A model generated the notes under the pieces. That model saw only the letters and a program-made list of their open reading frames with translations. It had not been told where the DNA came from and did not search any database. Of a DNA stretch of 51,085 nucleotides, positions 8,890 through 18,945 are shown one piece after another; the stretch's first letter is position 1, and every line of letters starts with the position of its first letter. This DNA comes from an uncultured Methanobrevibacter sp. Its GTDB lineage: Archaea > Methanobacteriota > Methanobacteria > Methanobacteriales > Methanobacteriaceae. The translations under genes and the position numbers were made by a program. The stretch spans positions 35,877 through 86,961 of the forward strand of contig OMVX01000009.1 in assembly GCA_900314605.1 (NCBI GenBank), written 5' to 3'.

Positions 8890-9209
8890 TTAGAAAATAA
8901 TAAATTTATAAAATTATTAATTAAATATTATATATTAATTATTTATAGTTTATATTATTTATTTATAAAATCAAATTTAATTTATTAATATATTAATTAT
9001 TTATTATTAAAAGATTTCAACTAATTATTTTTAAAATTATTTAATTAATAGAATTTTAAAGAAATTTTTAAATTTCTTAATTTAGAAGTTTAAGTATTTT
9101 TTAAAAACTCTTTATTTTTAAATTTTAAAATAAAAATTTTTATGTTTATATATTTAAATTTTTTAAACCATTTAAGTTTTAAAATCAGTGTTTAATTAAT
9201 GGTGATATA
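8890..9209. other. Divergent promoter region, no gene seen
   Basis: 320 bases of nearly pure AT between the divergent channel gene and nnr. TTTATAAA at 8905-8912 is a TATA candidate for the channel gene. The nnr ribosome binding site GGTGAT is at its right end. No other structure is supported. Confidence 0.5.
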
Positions 9210-10769
9210 ATGGATCCAATAGATATGGAAGCAACAGATTTAAATTGTGAATATTTAGGAATTAATAGAATTTGTCTAATGGAATCGGCAGGTAAATCAT
9301 TATCAGATGAGATTGCTAAAATAATAACCTATACTTATTCTTATCCTGTTAAAGTTTTACTTTTTGCAGGTTCTGGAGGTAATGGTGGGGATTGTTTTGT
9401 TGCAGCAAGATATTTATTAAATAGAGGATTTGAAGTTGAAATATATTCATTAAATAAAGTTGAAAATATTAAATCTGCTGATGCAAAAGCAAATTTAGAA
9501 GTTCTTCTTAATCTTGAACCTAGAATCTCATCTTTTAAAATTAATTATATTAATGACTTATCAGATTTTGATAATATTAATTTAGATGAAGAGTGTGTAA
9601 TTGTTGATGGAATACTTGGAACAGGTGTTAGGGGAAAATTAAGGGCAAAAGCACGAAAAGCAATAGAAACAATTAATAATGCAAAAGGAATTAAAATTGC
9701 AGTCGATGTTCCTTCAGGTCTTAATCCTTTAACTGGTGAAGTCTCAGATATATCCATTAAGGCAGATTATACTATTACCTTCCATAGAATAAAAACTGGC
9801 CTAAAAAGTGGAAGTGAAGATATTGTTGGAGGAATTGTAACCTGTGATATTGGAATACCTTTAGAAGCAGAAGTCTTTGTTGGTTATGGAGATTTAGTTA
9901 AAATAAAAAATAGGTCTTCTTTATCTTATAAAGGAACTAATGGTAAAATATTAATTGTTGGAGGTAGTAAAGATTATTCTGGAGCTCCTGCTATAGCAGG
10001 AATCTCAGCAATATCATCTGGTGCAGATTTAGTTTATGTTGCTTGCCCAAGCTCTGCAAGTTTACCAATTAAATCATCATCTCCAGATTTAATTGTTAAA
10101 GGATTAAATGGAGATTATCTTTCAAGTGAAAATTTAGAAGATATTTTAGAGCTTGCTGATAGTGTTGATGCTGTATTAATAGGTCCGGGTGCATCAGTTC
10201 AAAAACAAACAGCTGAATTATTTAATATGCTTGTTTATAAAATAAAAAAACCAATTGTTTTAGACGCAGATGCATTAAAACTCATTGATATTAATTTAAT
10301 TAAAAATCGTGAAGATATTATTATTACTCCTCATTTATTTGAATTTAAAACATTTTTTGAAAGTATAATTAAACAGAAAAATATTAATCCAGATAGTATT
10401 GAAACATTAAGTGAAGATTTAGATTATAATTTAATTAATGGACAAATAGAATCTATACAAAATATTACTAAATCTATTAAATCAACTGTAGTTTTAAAAG
10501 GTAAATATGATTTAGTTTTAAAATCAAATAAATTTAAAATCAATAAAACAGGTAATTCTGGTATGACAGTTGGAGGTACTGGAGATGCATTATCTGGTAT
10601 TGTTGTAAGTTTACTTTCACAAGGATTAAATACTTTTGATTCAGCATCAATTGGCCTTTACTTAAATGGTAGAGCAGGGGATTTAGCATTTAATAAACAA
10701 GGATATGGATTTTCTGCAACTGATTTAACTGAATATTTAGGAGGATTAATGGCAAATATAATTAAATAA
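9210..10769 (+). CDS. nnr: Bifunctional NAD(P)H-hydrate epimerase / ADP-dependent dehydratase
   Basis: 519-residue metabolite-repair enzyme. The N-terminal half (to about residue 215) is the YjeF_N epimerase, with MEATDLNCEYLGI, the GSGGNGGDCFVAAR nucleotide fold and VDVPSGLNPLTG. The C-terminal half is the ribokinase-like dehydratase, with ILIVGGSKDYSGAP, VLIGPGA and the catalytic GNSGMTVGGTGDALSGI. Together the two domains restore NADH and NADPH from their hydrated forms; the archaeal fusion is common. GGTGATATA precedes the ATG. sfsA follows after 17 bases, so the two are probably co-transcribed. Confidence 0.95.
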   Translation: MDPIDMEATDLNCEYLGINRICLMESAGKSLSDEIAKIITYTYSYPVKVLLFAGSGGNGGDCFVAARYLLNRGFEVEIYSLNKVENIKSADAKANLEVLLNLEPRISSFKINYINDLSDFDNINLDEECVIVDGILGTGVRGKLRAKARKAIETINNAKGIKIAVDVPSGLNPLTGEVSDISIKADYTITFHRIKTGLKSGSEDIVGGIVTCDIGIPLEAEVFVGYGDLVKIKNRSSLSYKGTNGKILIVGGSKDYSGAPAIAGISAISSGADLVYVACPSSASLPIKSSSPDLIVKGLNGDYLSSENLEDILELADSVDAVLIGPGASVQKQTAELFNMLVYKIKKPIVLDADALKLIDINLIKNREDIIITPHLFEFKTFFESIIKQKNINPDSIETLSEDLDYNLINGQIESIQNITKSIKSTVVLKGKYDLVLKSNKFKINKTGNSGMTVGGTGDALSGIVVSLLSQGLNTFDSASIGLYLNGRAGDLAFNKQGYGFSATDLTEYLGGLMANIIK

Positions 10770-10786
10770 AATTATTGAGTGATAAA

Positions 10787-11488
10787 ATGTCCAATTTTTT
10801 AAAAGCAATTTTTAAAAGTAGACCTAACCGTTTTATAGCGATTTGTGATATTGAAGGTGAAGAGGTTAAAGCTCATGTTCCAAATACTGGAAGATGTAAA
10901 GAACTGTTAATAGAAGGGGTAGAAGTATATCTTAAAAAAAGCAATAATCCTAAACGTAAAACCAAATATTCATTAATTTTTGTTGTAAATAAAGGGGTAT
11001 TAGTATCTTTATATTCTCAAGATGCAAATCGAGTAGTTTTTGAAGGAATAAAAGAAGGTAAAATAAAAGAACTACAAGGATATGATGAAGTTTTATCTGA
11101 AAAAACAATAGATAATTCTCGTATCGACATTTATCTTAAAAAAACATCTTCAAAGGAATTTGAAGATTGTTATTGTGAAGTTAAAGGAGTAACTTTAATA
11201 AAAGATGGTATTGCACAATTTCCAGATGCACCTACTGAAAGAGGGTCTAAACATTTAAGAGAACTTTTAAAACTTAAAAAAGAAGGACATAGGTCAGTTG
11301 TATTCTTTTTAATACAACATCCTGCAGGGGACTTTTTTAGGCCTAATTGGGAAAATGATCCTATATTTGCAGAAACATTAAAAGAAGTCTATGAGGAAGG
11401 TGTAGAAATATTAGTCTACAAATCTATTAACAGTTTAAATGAGGTTAAAATTGATAATCATTCTTTAAGTTTTAGTTTAGATAAATAA
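10787..11488 (+). CDS. sfsA: SfsA-family protein (sugar fermentation stimulation protein homolog)
   Basis: 233-residue protein of normal SfsA length. Recognised by HVPNTGRCKELL near the N-terminus, CYCEVKGVTL, the FPDAPTERGSKHL segment and HPAGDFFRPN. The family has an OB-like N-terminal domain and a PD-(D/E)XK-type fold; the EVKGVTL stretch would be the nuclease-like E-x-K. The cellular role in archaea is unknown. An upstream in-frame TTG (10775) was rejected because GAGTGAT lies just before the ATG at 10787. It follows nnr closely and converges with the sirtuin gene only nine bases away. Confidence 0.9.
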   Translation: MSNFLKAIFKSRPNRFIAICDIEGEEVKAHVPNTGRCKELLIEGVEVYLKKSNNPKRKTKYSLIFVVNKGVLVSLYSQDANRVVFEGIKEGKIKELQGYDEVLSEKTIDNSRIDIYLKKTSSKEFEDCYCEVKGVTLIKDGIAQFPDAPTERGSKHLRELLKLKKEGHRSVVFFLIQHPAGDFFRPNWENDPIFAETLKEVYEEGVEILVYKSINSLNEVKIDNHSLSFSLDK

Positions 11489-11497
11489 ATATTATTT

Positions 11498-12235
11498 TTA
11501 TATATTAAGAACTTTTGAAAAAATTTCTCCTATAGAATGATTAATTACTAGTTGGGCCATATAATCATATGGTGTTTCACTTTTATTAATTAAAATTAAA
11601 TTTTTTCCATTAAAAAATTGTATTAAACTACTTGCAGGATTAACAACAAGTGAAGTTCCACCAATTATTAAGGTTTCACAATTAGCAATATAACTGATTG
11701 AAGAGTTCATAATTTCTCCATTTAATGGTTCTTCATAAAGAACAACATCTGGTTTAATTATTCCACCACATTCACAACGAGGAATTCCTTCTCTGTCTAT
11801 GATTACTTTAATATTATAACTTTTACCACATTGAGTACAATAATTTCTATAAACATTTCCATGTAGTTCAAGTACATTTTCACTTCCTGCTTTTTGATGT
11901 AAACCATCAATATTTTGTGTAATAATTGCTTTTAATTTACCTTCATCTTCTAATTTTTTAAGTCCTATATGGCATTTGTTAGGTTCTGCATTTTCAAATA
12001 TAAAATTTTCCCTATAAAAACTGTAAAATTCCTCTGTATGATTCATAAAATATGTATGTGATACAATTTCTTCAGGTGAAAGAACATTTTTTGTTTTTTG
12101 ATTATATATTCCATCTGCACTTCTAAAATCAGGAATCCCACTTTCAGTTGAAACTCCAGCACCACCAAAAAATACAATATTGTCTGAATTTTCAATAATT
12201 TCTCCTAATTTATTTATTTTTTCATTTAAATCCAT
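11498..12235 (-). CDS. cobB: Sir2-family NAD-dependent protein deacylase
   Basis: 245-residue sirtuin. The NAD-binding GAGVSTESGIPDFRS is at about residues 25-39. TQNIDGLHQKAG contains the catalytic QNID and is followed by the LHGN histidine. Two Cys pairs (CTQC and CEC) form the structural zinc site. The late GTSLVVNPA and INKSETPYD-like segments complete the fold. It removes acyl groups from lysines, producing O-acyl-ADP-ribose; archaeal targets include chromatin proteins and acetyl-CoA synthetase in other organisms. AAAAGGGA precedes the ATG. It lies 129 bases downstream of argG on the same strand, but a strong terminator separates them. Confidence 0.94.
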   Translation of the reverse strand: MDLNEKINKLGEIIENSDNIVFFGGAGVSTESGIPDFRSADGIYNQKTKNVLSPEEIVSHTYFMNHTEEFYSFYRENFIFENAEPNKCHIGLKKLEDEGKLKAIITQNIDGLHQKAGSENVLELHGNVYRNYCTQCGKSYNIKVIIDREGIPRCECGGIIKPDVVLYEEPLNGEIMNSSISYIANCETLIIGGTSLVVNPASSLIQFFNGKNLILINKSETPYDYMAQLVINHSIGEIFSKVLNI

Positions 12236-12334
12236 AATATTCCCTTTTAAATTTTTAAAAATATTTATTAAGTTTAAATCAATTAGGCTTAAAAATAAGT
12301 TATGTAATTAATAATCATTAGTAAAAATCACTAA

Positions 12335-12368
12335 ATAATAAAAAAAAGAGTAGTTATAAAATAACTAC
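12335..12368 (-). terminator. Hairpin plus T-run after argG
   Basis: On the minus strand the argG stop codon lies inside GTAGTTAT-TTT-ATAACTAC (12368 down to 12350), an 8-bp hairpin with a three-base loop, and TCTTTTTTTTATT follows. It looks like an intrinsic terminator and shares its AGTTAT/ATAACT core with the ftr terminator. It suggests that sir2 downstream has its own promoter. Confidence 0.65.
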
Positions 12369-13540
12369 AAATTAAGTTTTTGATAGTTTGAACCTTGTAA
12401 GTTATGGTATTTAATCATACCTTCTACTTCTTTTTGATCGGTATCCTTATCTTCAAAGGTAATTTGTTCAACACTATGTAAGCTGAAAGGTGATTCTCTA
12501 GTTAATGGTTGCATAGATCCTTTAAATAATTTCATTACAACTTTACCAGAGACTCTTCTTTGCATTTGATCAATTGCTTGGTCAAGGTCATCTCTTAATG
12601 GTTCTTGCCACATTGCTCTATAGATTAAATCTGAATATAATGTACTTATATATTCAGCAAATCTTAACTCATCTACAGTTAAAACTAATTCTTCTAAAGC
12701 TTTATGTGCTGCAATTATTAATTTTGCACCTGGAACTTCATAATTTTCTCTGGATTTAAATCCTACTAATCTATTTTCAATAATGTCTACTCTACCAATT
12801 CCATTATCTCCTGCTATTTTATTTGCTTTCCAGATTAAATCTACCAGTGGCATCATTTCTCCATCAATTGCAATAGGAACTCCTTCTTCAAATTCAATTG
12901 TTACTTTTTGTGGACTATCATTAGCATCTTCAAGAGATTTAGTCCATTCATATATTTCTTCAGGAGGCTCATTTCTTGGATCTTCTAAAACATCCCCTTC
13001 AATACTTCTTCCCCAAATATTTATATCAATACTATATATTTTATCACTTGGAAGTGGAAGATTATGTTCTTTTGCATAGGCCATTTCTTCAGTTCTTGTT
13101 AAGTTTAATTCTCTAATTGGTGCAATAACTTTTAAATTACTCATTGAATTAATTATAGCTTCAAATCTAAATTGATCATTACCTTTTCCTGTACAACCAT
13201 GTGCAATTGCGGTTGCTCCTTCTTTCTCAGCTATTTCAATAATTTTCATTGCAATTAAAGGTCTTGCAAGTGCAGTACTTAATGGGTAACCTTCATATTC
13301 AGCATTTGCTTTAATTCCTCTTGTAATATATTCATTTGCAAATTCTTCTTTTGCATCAATAACATAATGGTTTCCAGGGTTTAAATTTTCTGCAGAATTT
13401 TGTGATTTTTTAATTTCTTCTTCAGGTTGACCAACATCAACACATGCTGTAATAACTTCATAATTATATTCTTCTTCTAATAATCTTACACATACACTAG
13501 TGTCTAATCCTCCACTAAATGCAAGAACTACTTTCTCCAT
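12365..13540 (-). CDS. argG: Argininosuccinate synthase
   Basis: 391-residue cytoplasmic enzyme that joins citrulline and aspartate with ATP to form argininosuccinate in arginine biosynthesis. The ATP-pyrophosphatase P-loop [11 protein letters not shown] is at residues 7-17, the GCTGKGNDQ motif near the middle of the ATP domain, and [17 protein letters not shown] is a family signature. Length and both ends are normal. AGGTGATTAA before the ATG is a good ribosome binding site. The gene is alone, transcribed leftward and closed by a hairpin terminator. Confidence 0.97.
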   Translation of the reverse strand: MEKVVLAFSGGLDTSVCVRLLEEEYNYEVITACVDVGQPEEEIKKSQNSAENLNPGNHYVIDAKEEFANEYITRGIKANAEYEGYPLSTALARPLIAMKIIEIAEKEGATAIAHGCTGKGNDQFRFEAIINSMSNLKVIAPIRELNLTRTEEMAYAKEHNLPLPSDKIYSIDINIWGRSIEGDVLEDPRNEPPEEIYEWTKSLEDANDSPQKVTIEFEEGVPIAIDGEMMPLVDLIWKANKIAGDNGIGRVDIIENRLVGFKSRENYEVPGAKLIIAAHKALEELVLTVDELRFAEYISTLYSDLIYRAMWQEPLRDDLDQAIDQMQRRVSGKVVMKLFKGSMQPLTRESPFSLHSVEQITFEDKDTDQKEVEGMIKYHNLQGSNYQKLNL

Positions 13541-13926
13541 TTAATCACCTAATTATTAAATTTATAATGATTTAACTATAAAAACTGATTTTATAAAAAT
13601 AAGTTTCTTATAAATAATTATTAATATTATTCTATATATATAGTTTAATTTATTCAATTTAAATTTGACTTTTTCTATATTTAGATTTTATATTTTTTTT
13701 AATTTATTCTATAAATTTTTAAATTCTTTTTTTTATTTCTCTGTGATTCTTATTTAGAATAATTTAGATTAATTTAAATAATATATTTTAAAAATTTTAT
13801 TATGTTTTATAGATAAATTTTTTAAAAATTTCCAATTAATTTCAATGATTTAAGAAATTATTTGACTCATTTAAAAATTTAACCTTTTAATTATTAAATT
13901 ACCAAATTCTCTATGGAGTTTTTATT
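13541..13926. other. Divergent promoter region, no gene seen
   Basis: About 390 AT-rich bases between divergent argG and the deacylase gene. It must contain both promoters but I cannot single out a TATA box with confidence. GGAG before the deacylase start is visible at its right end. No open frame or RNA is supported. Confidence 0.5.
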
Positions 13927-14703
13927 ATGGATAGATATAATCTATTTAATCAAAATTTTAACAATCAAACATTCATTAATGATTTTGATATGCAGTTTAT
14001 AGACTCTTCTCAGTTTTCAGGAGCTTATATTTCTGCAAATAAAAGGTTATATAATCAAATTCCAAATAATAATATTTTTAAAGACATTTTAAAAGAGTCA
14101 ATTAAAGGAGTACCTTTAATAAAAATTGGTAATACAGGAAAAAAGCTTATTATAGTAAGTGGGGTTCATGGTAATGAATTACCTCCACAGCTTGCAAGTT
14201 TATATTTGATTAATTATTTATTGACAAATAAAATTAAAGATACTGTATATATAATCCCATTCGCATCACCTTATGCAACTATGAATAATTCAAGGTCTTT
14301 TAAGGGTATTGATTTAAATAGATCAACCTTTATTGAAGGATCTTTAACTAATAATATTTTTGAATTAATAAAATCCCAGAATATAAAAGCTGTTGGAGAT
14401 TTTCATTCTACTGGAATAAATAGTACTCCTGGTATTGAAGCAGTTTTTTCATCTTCAAATCCAACAATTGAAAGTTATAATATTGCTAAGTTTATCTCAA
14501 ATAAATTAGGGTGTAAATTGTTAAATTATCCTAAAGCAGGGGCTAATTATAAAGGTGCATTAGAAGATGAATGTAATCTTGAAGGAATTCCATCTGTAAC
14601 TTGTGAAGTCTTATCTCCTTTTTCATATATTAAAAAAGATTCTCATTTACGGTCACTCTATCAGATGTACAGTTTTTTATCTTATTTTAATGTTTTTAAA
14701 TAA
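13927..14703 (+). CDS. Succinylglutamate desuccinylase/aspartoacylase-family deacylase (M14-like)
   Basis: 258-residue protein with the zinc-hydrolase signatures of the AstE/AspA branch of the M14 fold: GVHGNELPPQ with H81 and E84 as zinc ligands, a DLNR-like segment (GIDLNRST), H160 in GDFHSTG as the third ligand and E227 in PSVTCEVLS as the likely catalytic base. The first 60 residues are Asn-rich and less conserved. It probably cleaves an amide bond in an acylated amino acid or similar small molecule; the substrate cannot be told from sequence. GGAG precedes the ATG. Neighbours give no pathway clue. Confidence 0.82.
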   Translation: MDRYNLFNQNFNNQTFINDFDMQFIDSSQFSGAYISANKRLYNQIPNNNIFKDILKESIKGVPLIKIGNTGKKLIIVSGVHGNELPPQLASLYLINYLLTNKIKDTVYIIPFASPYATMNNSRSFKGIDLNRSTFIEGSLTNNIFELIKSQNIKAVGDFHSTGINSTPGIEAVFSSSNPTIESYNIAKFISNKLGCKLLNYPKAGANYKGALEDECNLEGIPSVTCEVLSPFSYIKKDSHLRSLYQMYSFLSYFNVFK

Positions 14704-14900
14704 TTTTTCTATTTTTTTACATTTTCTACTTTTTTTCATGGATGATTTATATTTCCTTTGAATTTTAAATCATAATAATTATTATTTTTCATATGCTCTT
14801 GGATAAAGCATATTTAAATTTAATTTTAATATGATTATTTAGTGGTAATTCTCTTATTATTTTGTTATAAATAACTTTATATTTTATTTTAAGTGATTCT

Positions 14901-15677
14901 ATGTCTAATTATAAAATCCATAGTATTGTAGCATTACTTTTAGGATTTTTATTTTTCCAAAATCCTATAGCTATTGCATTAACATTAATTGGAGCTAATC
15001 TTCCAGATAATGACCATAAAATAAAAAAAGATAATGTTTATAGACTTATTATACTTGGACTTTTAATTTTTATAGCTTTATATATACTTAAATTACCATA
15101 TTATTTAGGTATTTTAATATGTCTTTTAGGTTTAATATTTTATTTTTCTTCTCATAGAGGATTTACTCATTCAATTTTTGGTATTTTATTAATATCTTTA
15201 ATATTATTTTTTATAATTAAATTAACATTTACTTTAATTTTAAAATTAAATTTCCTAACTTCTCTATCAAATATTAAACTAATATCAATTTCTATATCTA
15301 TAATTTTCATTAGTTTATTTTCACTTAATAAAAAATTAATAGGTCCATTTATAATTTTATTTTTATTGGTATTATTTTTCTATCATCCAATATTTAATGA
15401 GCTAATAATTTTCTTATCAATTTTTTTAGGATTATTATCCCATATATTAGTAGATTTATTTTCACCAGCAGGTGTTAAAGTTTTCTCTCCATTATCAGAT
15501 AAAATTTATCATAAAAAATTTGCCATAATACTAATAATACTTATTATTTTATTATTTATAGGATATTATACCCATTATCTTTTAATTTTTATAAATTTTT
15601 TAAAGTATTATTTATTTATAAAATTTTATAATCTTTTTAATAATTTATCATATTTCGTCACGATTCATTTATTTTAA
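14901..15677 (+). CDS. YdjM/DUF457-type membrane-bound metal-dependent hydrolase-like protein
   Basis: 258-residue polytopic protein, very rich in Ile, Leu and Phe, with about seven predicted membrane helices. Polar motifs typical of the YdjM family (PF04307) sit at the helix ends: IGANLPDNDH, SSHRGFTHS and LSHILVDLFSPAG followed by a conserved SDKIYH-like stretch. These His/Asp residues are thought to bind metal. The family is called LexA-binding or membrane-bound hydrolase in bacteria, but its reaction is not established. AAGTGAT precedes the ATG. The gene lies upstream of the ehb operon, with 239 bases between. Confidence 0.78.
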   Translation: MSNYKIHSIVALLLGFLFFQNPIAIALTLIGANLPDNDHKIKKDNVYRLIILGLLIFIALYILKLPYYLGILICLLGLIFYFSSHRGFTHSIFGILLISLILFFIIKLTFTLILKLNFLTSLSNIKLISISISIIFISLFSLNKKLIGPFIILFLLVLFFYHPIFNELIIFLSIFLGLLSHILVDLFSPAGVKVFSPLSDKIYHKKFAIILIILIILLFIGYYTHYLLIFINFLKYYLFIKFYNLFNNLSYFVTIHLF

Positions 15678-15805
15678 ACATTATATAATATTTTTATAAA
15701 TAATCCTATTTTTATTTAAATTTTATTTATTTTTAATAATATTTTTTTAAATTTTTGCAATTTTTCTAATCAAGGGCTATCAAAAAATAACAATTAAATC
15801 AAAAG

Positions 15806-15882
15806 ATTTATAATTAATAATCATGATATATTATTTTATATTCATGAAAAAGATAATTAATAGTATAATGAAAATTTCATGA
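15806..15882 (+). promoter_or_regulatory. Probable ehb operon promoter with three TCATGA palindromes
   Basis: TTTATAAT (15807-15814) is a reasonable TATA box for the ehb operon. The palindrome TCATGA occurs at 15821-15826, 15842-15847 and 15877-15882, that is 21 and 35 bases apart, in contexts AATCATGATA, ATTCATGAAA and TTTCATGATA. If transcription starts about 15833, the first two copies flank the start and could bind a repressor. TATA position and function are inferred. Confidence 0.45.
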
Positions 15883-15916
15883 TAATTTTATTACTCAATA
15901 TTTGGGGCTTTTTAAA

Positions 15917-16231
15917 ATGTTTTTGAAAAGAGTTGTTTATGGAATACTCTACATCTTAGTATTAATATTTGAAATTATTAAAGCAACAATAAATGTAGCT
16001 TTAAAAGTATTTAAAAAAGACAGTATTAATCCCGTTGTAGTAGAGGTTCATACAGATTTAAAACGTACTGTTTCTCAGACTATTTTGGCAAATAGTATTA
16101 CATTAACTCCCGGTACATTATCTGTAGATTTAGATCCGGAAAATCAAATTATAAAAGTAGCAATTATAGCTCCAAGAGACACTAAAGATATTATTCCATT
16201 TGAACCATATATTAAGCAAATGTTAGAATAA
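15917..16231 (+). CDS. ehbA: Energy-converting hydrogenase B subunit A (MrpE-like)
   Basis: 104-residue membrane-associated protein resembling MrpE of multisubunit Na+/H+ antiporters, with one N-terminal helix (RVVYGILYILVLIFEIIKA) and a soluble domain with the ITLTPGTLSVDLD segment typical of MrpE. First gene of the ehb operon. The ATG at 15917 gives the usual N-terminus; a TTG at 15902 would add five residues. GGGG about ten bases upstream is the only candidate ribosome binding site, so the start is a little uncertain. Confidence 0.88.
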   Translation: MFLKRVVYGILYILVLIFEIIKATINVALKVFKKDSINPVVVEVHTDLKRTVSQTILANSITLTPGTLSVDLDPENQIIKVAIIAPRDTKDIIPFEPYIKQMLE

Positions 16232-16269
16232 AATCTTTTTTTTAAACTCATTATTGATATGTGATAGTA

Positions 16270-16530
16270 ATGAATATACTAATAATTTCAGAAAATATTT
16301 TAGTTTTAGCTCTCTTATTTATGATGATTGTAGCTTTAAGATTAGCTCTTAGGGAAGGTATTTCTAATACAATAATAGGTTGTTCTGTTCTTAATTTAGT
16401 TTCCGCTATGCTACTAATTATTTTGGGAGATAAATTATCTATTGAATTTTGTAAAGACATAGCATGGGCATTAATATTTATAGGAGTTGTTGGTACTATA
16501 GGTTATGCAATTGTTTTAAGGAGGACATAA
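16270..16530 (+). CDS. ehbB: Energy-converting hydrogenase B subunit B (MrpF-like)
   Basis: 86-residue protein with three predicted membrane helices, similar in size and pattern (FMMIVALRLALREG, then a second and third hydrophobic block) to MrpF/MnhF. It forms part of the membrane arm that conducts ions. ATG 16270 was chosen over an upstream GTG (16261) because GTGATA there is the ribosome binding site. It is separated by one base from ehbC. Confidence 0.87.
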   Translation: MNILIISENILVLALLFMMIVALRLALREGISNTIIGCSVLNLVSAMLLIILGDKLSIEFCKDIAWALIFIGVVGTIGYAIVLRRT

Positions 16531-16531
16531 A

Positions 16532-16831
16532 ATGTCTTTTATAGTTGAAATCATTCAGGCTATTTTAATAATTATATCTGCTATTTTAATTATTATAGCT
16601 GCTATTGGTATAATTAGATTAGATAATCAGATGGACAATGTTTTTTATGCTAGGTTACATATTTTCGGTATTTTGGATGTTGCTTGTATCCTTGCAGCTA
16701 TTGGGCTTGGTCAATATTTAATAGCAGTTTTATATTTTATAATAACTCCATTTGTTGCTCATTCAATCTCTAATGCATATTTCTATAGTGAGGACAAAAT
16801 CAATAAACGTGAGGATAAGGAAAATGTATGA
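16532..16831 (+). CDS. ehbC: Energy-converting hydrogenase B subunit C (MrpG-like)
   Basis: 99-residue MrpG/MnhG-like membrane protein. Three helices with the family-type [19 protein letters not shown] segment after the first. AGGAGG seven bases before the ATG is one of the strongest ribosome binding sites in the window. The charged C-terminus overlaps the start of ehbD by eight bases, consistent with translational coupling. Confidence 0.88.
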   Translation: MSFIVEIIQAILIIISAILIIIAAIGIIRLDNQMDNVFYARLHIFGILDVACILAAIGLGQYLIAVLYFIITPFVAHSISNAYFYSEDKINKREDKENV

Positions 16832-17072
16832 GCTTATAATTCTTATCATAATTATTATTGTTACTTTGCTTTCTGCTATATTAGCACTTGTTAGAACAGA
16901 TTTGTTGGAAGTAGCAATCTTATCTGGTATTACAGGTCTTGGAATTGCACTTCTGTTCCAATTATTACTTGCTCCAGATGTGGCTTTAACTCAGGCAATT
17001 GTTGGAGCAGGTATAATTCCAGTATTTCTAGCTTTAGCTATTAAAAAAACTACAAGGGTTGATGATGGATGA
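16824..17072 (+). CDS. ehbD: Energy-converting hydrogenase B subunit D
   Basis: 82-residue protein with three hydrophobic segments; it resembles the small domain found in the C-terminal half of MrpA and in Mbh subunit D (DUF4040), with [20 protein letters not shown] and [16 protein letters not shown]. The ATG at 16824 has GAGGATAAGG before it. An in-frame upstream start at 16752 would overlap ehbC too far. It overlaps ehbC by eight bases and ehbE by four. Confidence 0.87.
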   Translation: MYELIILIIIIIVTLLSAILALVRTDLLEVAILSGITGLGIALLFQLLLAPDVALTQAIVGAGIIPVFLALAIKKTTRVDDG

Positions 17073-17458
17073 TATTATTAGATACACAATTATTAACTTT
17101 GTTCACTGCTGGAGCATTAATTGTTATTGGAATTTTTGCAGCTATTTATATTGATAATATTATTAAAAAGATTGTAGGACTTTCTTTTATTGAAGAAGGG
17201 GTAAATTTATTTATTATATCATTAGGTTATAAGTCAGGAGGAGTTATTCCTATTTTACTTCCGGGAATGAATATTAAATGGTTTGCAAATAATTCTGCTT
17301 ATCCACTACCTCAAGCATTAGTTTTAACAAGTATTGTTATCGGTGCAAGTACTTTAGCTGTAATGTTAGCTTTATCTATGGTATTATATAAAAAACATGG
17401 TAGTTTAAGTGCTAGTAAAATTTTAAATCATGAATCTGATATGGGGGATGAGTTATGA
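17069..17458 (+). CDS. ehbE: Energy-converting hydrogenase B subunit E (MrpC/NuoK-like)
   Basis: 129-residue membrane protein related to NuoK and MrpC: three helices with the conserved [17 protein letters not shown] segment, whose membrane glutamate takes part in ion translocation in homologs. The start overlaps the ehbD stop in ATGA, and its own stop overlaps the ehbF start in ATGA, so all three are probably translated in a coupled way. Confidence 0.88.
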   Translation: MILLDTQLLTLFTAGALIVIGIFAAIYIDNIIKKIVGLSFIEEGVNLFIISLGYKSGGVIPILLPGMNIKWFANNSAYPLPQALVLTSIVIGASTLAVMLALSMVLYKKHGSLSASKILNHESDMGDEL

Positions 17459-18945
17459 ATATATCAATCCCTTTAATTGTAATTATTCCATTAATTGCAG
17501 CTTTATTTTTAAACTTATTTGCAGGGAAAAATAAAATCATTAAAGTTTTAGCTTTTATTGTTGGGCTTGGGCTACCAATATTGACTTTAACTACTAGTTA
17601 TGGATTACATTACTTTGGTGGTCATCAACCATTAGCATTATCAAATATTGCTAATCTTTCAACATATATTACTAATTCATCATTATATAATTTACATCCT
17701 GCAATTACCTATGCATACACTCCAATTGCAAAAGTATTTATTTTTGCTTTAGGGATTGTTGTATTTTTATCAATATTTTCATATTTAAATTCTGAAAATA
17801 AAGCTTCAGGACCATTTTTATTTATGGTATTTATGGCAACTGCATCTGTATCAGCATTACTCTTATCTGATGATCTTTTCAATATGTATGTTTTCTTTGA
17901 AATTGCAGCTTTAATACAGACAGGTATTATTATAGCATCTAGTGCAAAAGATAATTATGAAACTGCATTAAAATATATGATTTTAAGTTCAATTGGAGGT
18001 CCGATTTTACTTTTAGGAATTACAATCCTACTTGCAATTTGTGGTAGTGTAAATATTACAGATATTAGTTTAGCTATTAGTAATTTGGTTCATACACCAG
18101 AGGCCAGTGGCGTAGTATTATTTGCATTTAGTTTAATATTCTTCGGATGGTTATATGCATCAGGTTTACCTCCATTTAATGTTATAAAATCTTTAGTATA
18201 TAGTAAAGCTGAACCATATGGATCCAGTGTTCTTCAGGCAATGAGTTTAATTAGTTTAATTGCATTTATTATAGCAATGTTTAGAATATTCGGTACTCTA
18301 GATATATTTAAAGGAGTTATGATTTTCATATCTATCGCTTCTATGATATTAGGCGTATCTATGGCAGCAATGCAAACAGACTTTAGAAGAATGATAGCTT
18401 ACTTATCTGTTGGAGAGTTAGGTTTTGTAGGGCTTGGTTTCGGTATTGGGGGTAATTTTGCTATTACTGCTGGTTTATTCCAGGGTTTAAATGAAATGAT
18501 AGTTACTACATTATTATTTATTGGTCTTGGAACTGTAGTTTATTTAACAAATACTTCGGATACTAGAAAATTAGGAGGACTTATAGGTAAAAATACATTT
18601 ATGGCCATTATGATTTTACTAGGAGGTTTAGCAATGGCTGGAGTACCTCCATTTAATGGATTTAGAAGTAAACTTATGATTGTTGAAGCGGCTTTAAATA
18701 CTGGTTTTCCTGAAATAGCAGTAATTATTATACTTATAAGTATTGCAACATTCTTTGTATTTGTTAAAGCATTCCATTCCATATTCTTAAAACCTCAACC
18801 AAGGGATTTAACATTTATAAGAGATTCCATTCCTAAATCTATACTATTTACTGTTTTAGTATTACTTATTATTTGCTTAATATTAGGTTTGTATCCAGAA
18901 CTTGTTACTAATCCTATTTCACAATCTATAGGAGGATTATTATGA
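17455..18945 (+). CDS. ehbF: Energy-converting hydrogenase B subunit F (antiporter-like, NuoN/MrpD family)
   Basis: 496-residue protein with about fourteen membrane helices, the main ion-translocating subunit. It shows the Proton_antipo_M pattern: [20 protein letters not shown]-like stretch (about residues 120-145) with FFEIAAL, the KYMILSSIG region, the central [14 protein letters not shown] and [17 protein letters not shown], all typical of complex I antiporter subunits. Conserved charged residues (Glu in FFE, Lys in [12 protein letters not shown]) sit within the membrane domain. It is coupled to neighbours by four-base overlaps at both ends. Confidence 0.92.
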   Translation: MNISIPLIVIIPLIAALFLNLFAGKNKIIKVLAFIVGLGLPILTLTTSYGLHYFGGHQPLALSNIANLSTYITNSSLYNLHPAITYAYTPIAKVFIFALGIVVFLSIFSYLNSENKASGPFLFMVFMATASVSALLLSDDLFNMYVFFEIAALIQTGIIIASSAKDNYETALKYMILSSIGGPILLLGITILLAICGSVNITDISLAISNLVHTPEASGVVLFAFSLIFFGWLYASGLPPFNVIKSLVYSKAEPYGSSVLQAMSLISLIAFIIAMFRIFGTLDIFKGVMIFISIASMILGVSMAAMQTDFRRMIAYLSVGELGFVGLGFGIGGNFAITAGLFQGLNEMIVTTLLFIGLGTVVYLTNTSDTRKLGGLIGKNTFMAIMILLGGLAMAGVPPFNGFRSKLMIVEAALNTGFPEIAVIIILISIATFFVFVKAFHSIFLKPQPRDLTFIRDSIPKSILFTVLVLLIICLILGLYPELVTNPISQSIGGLL

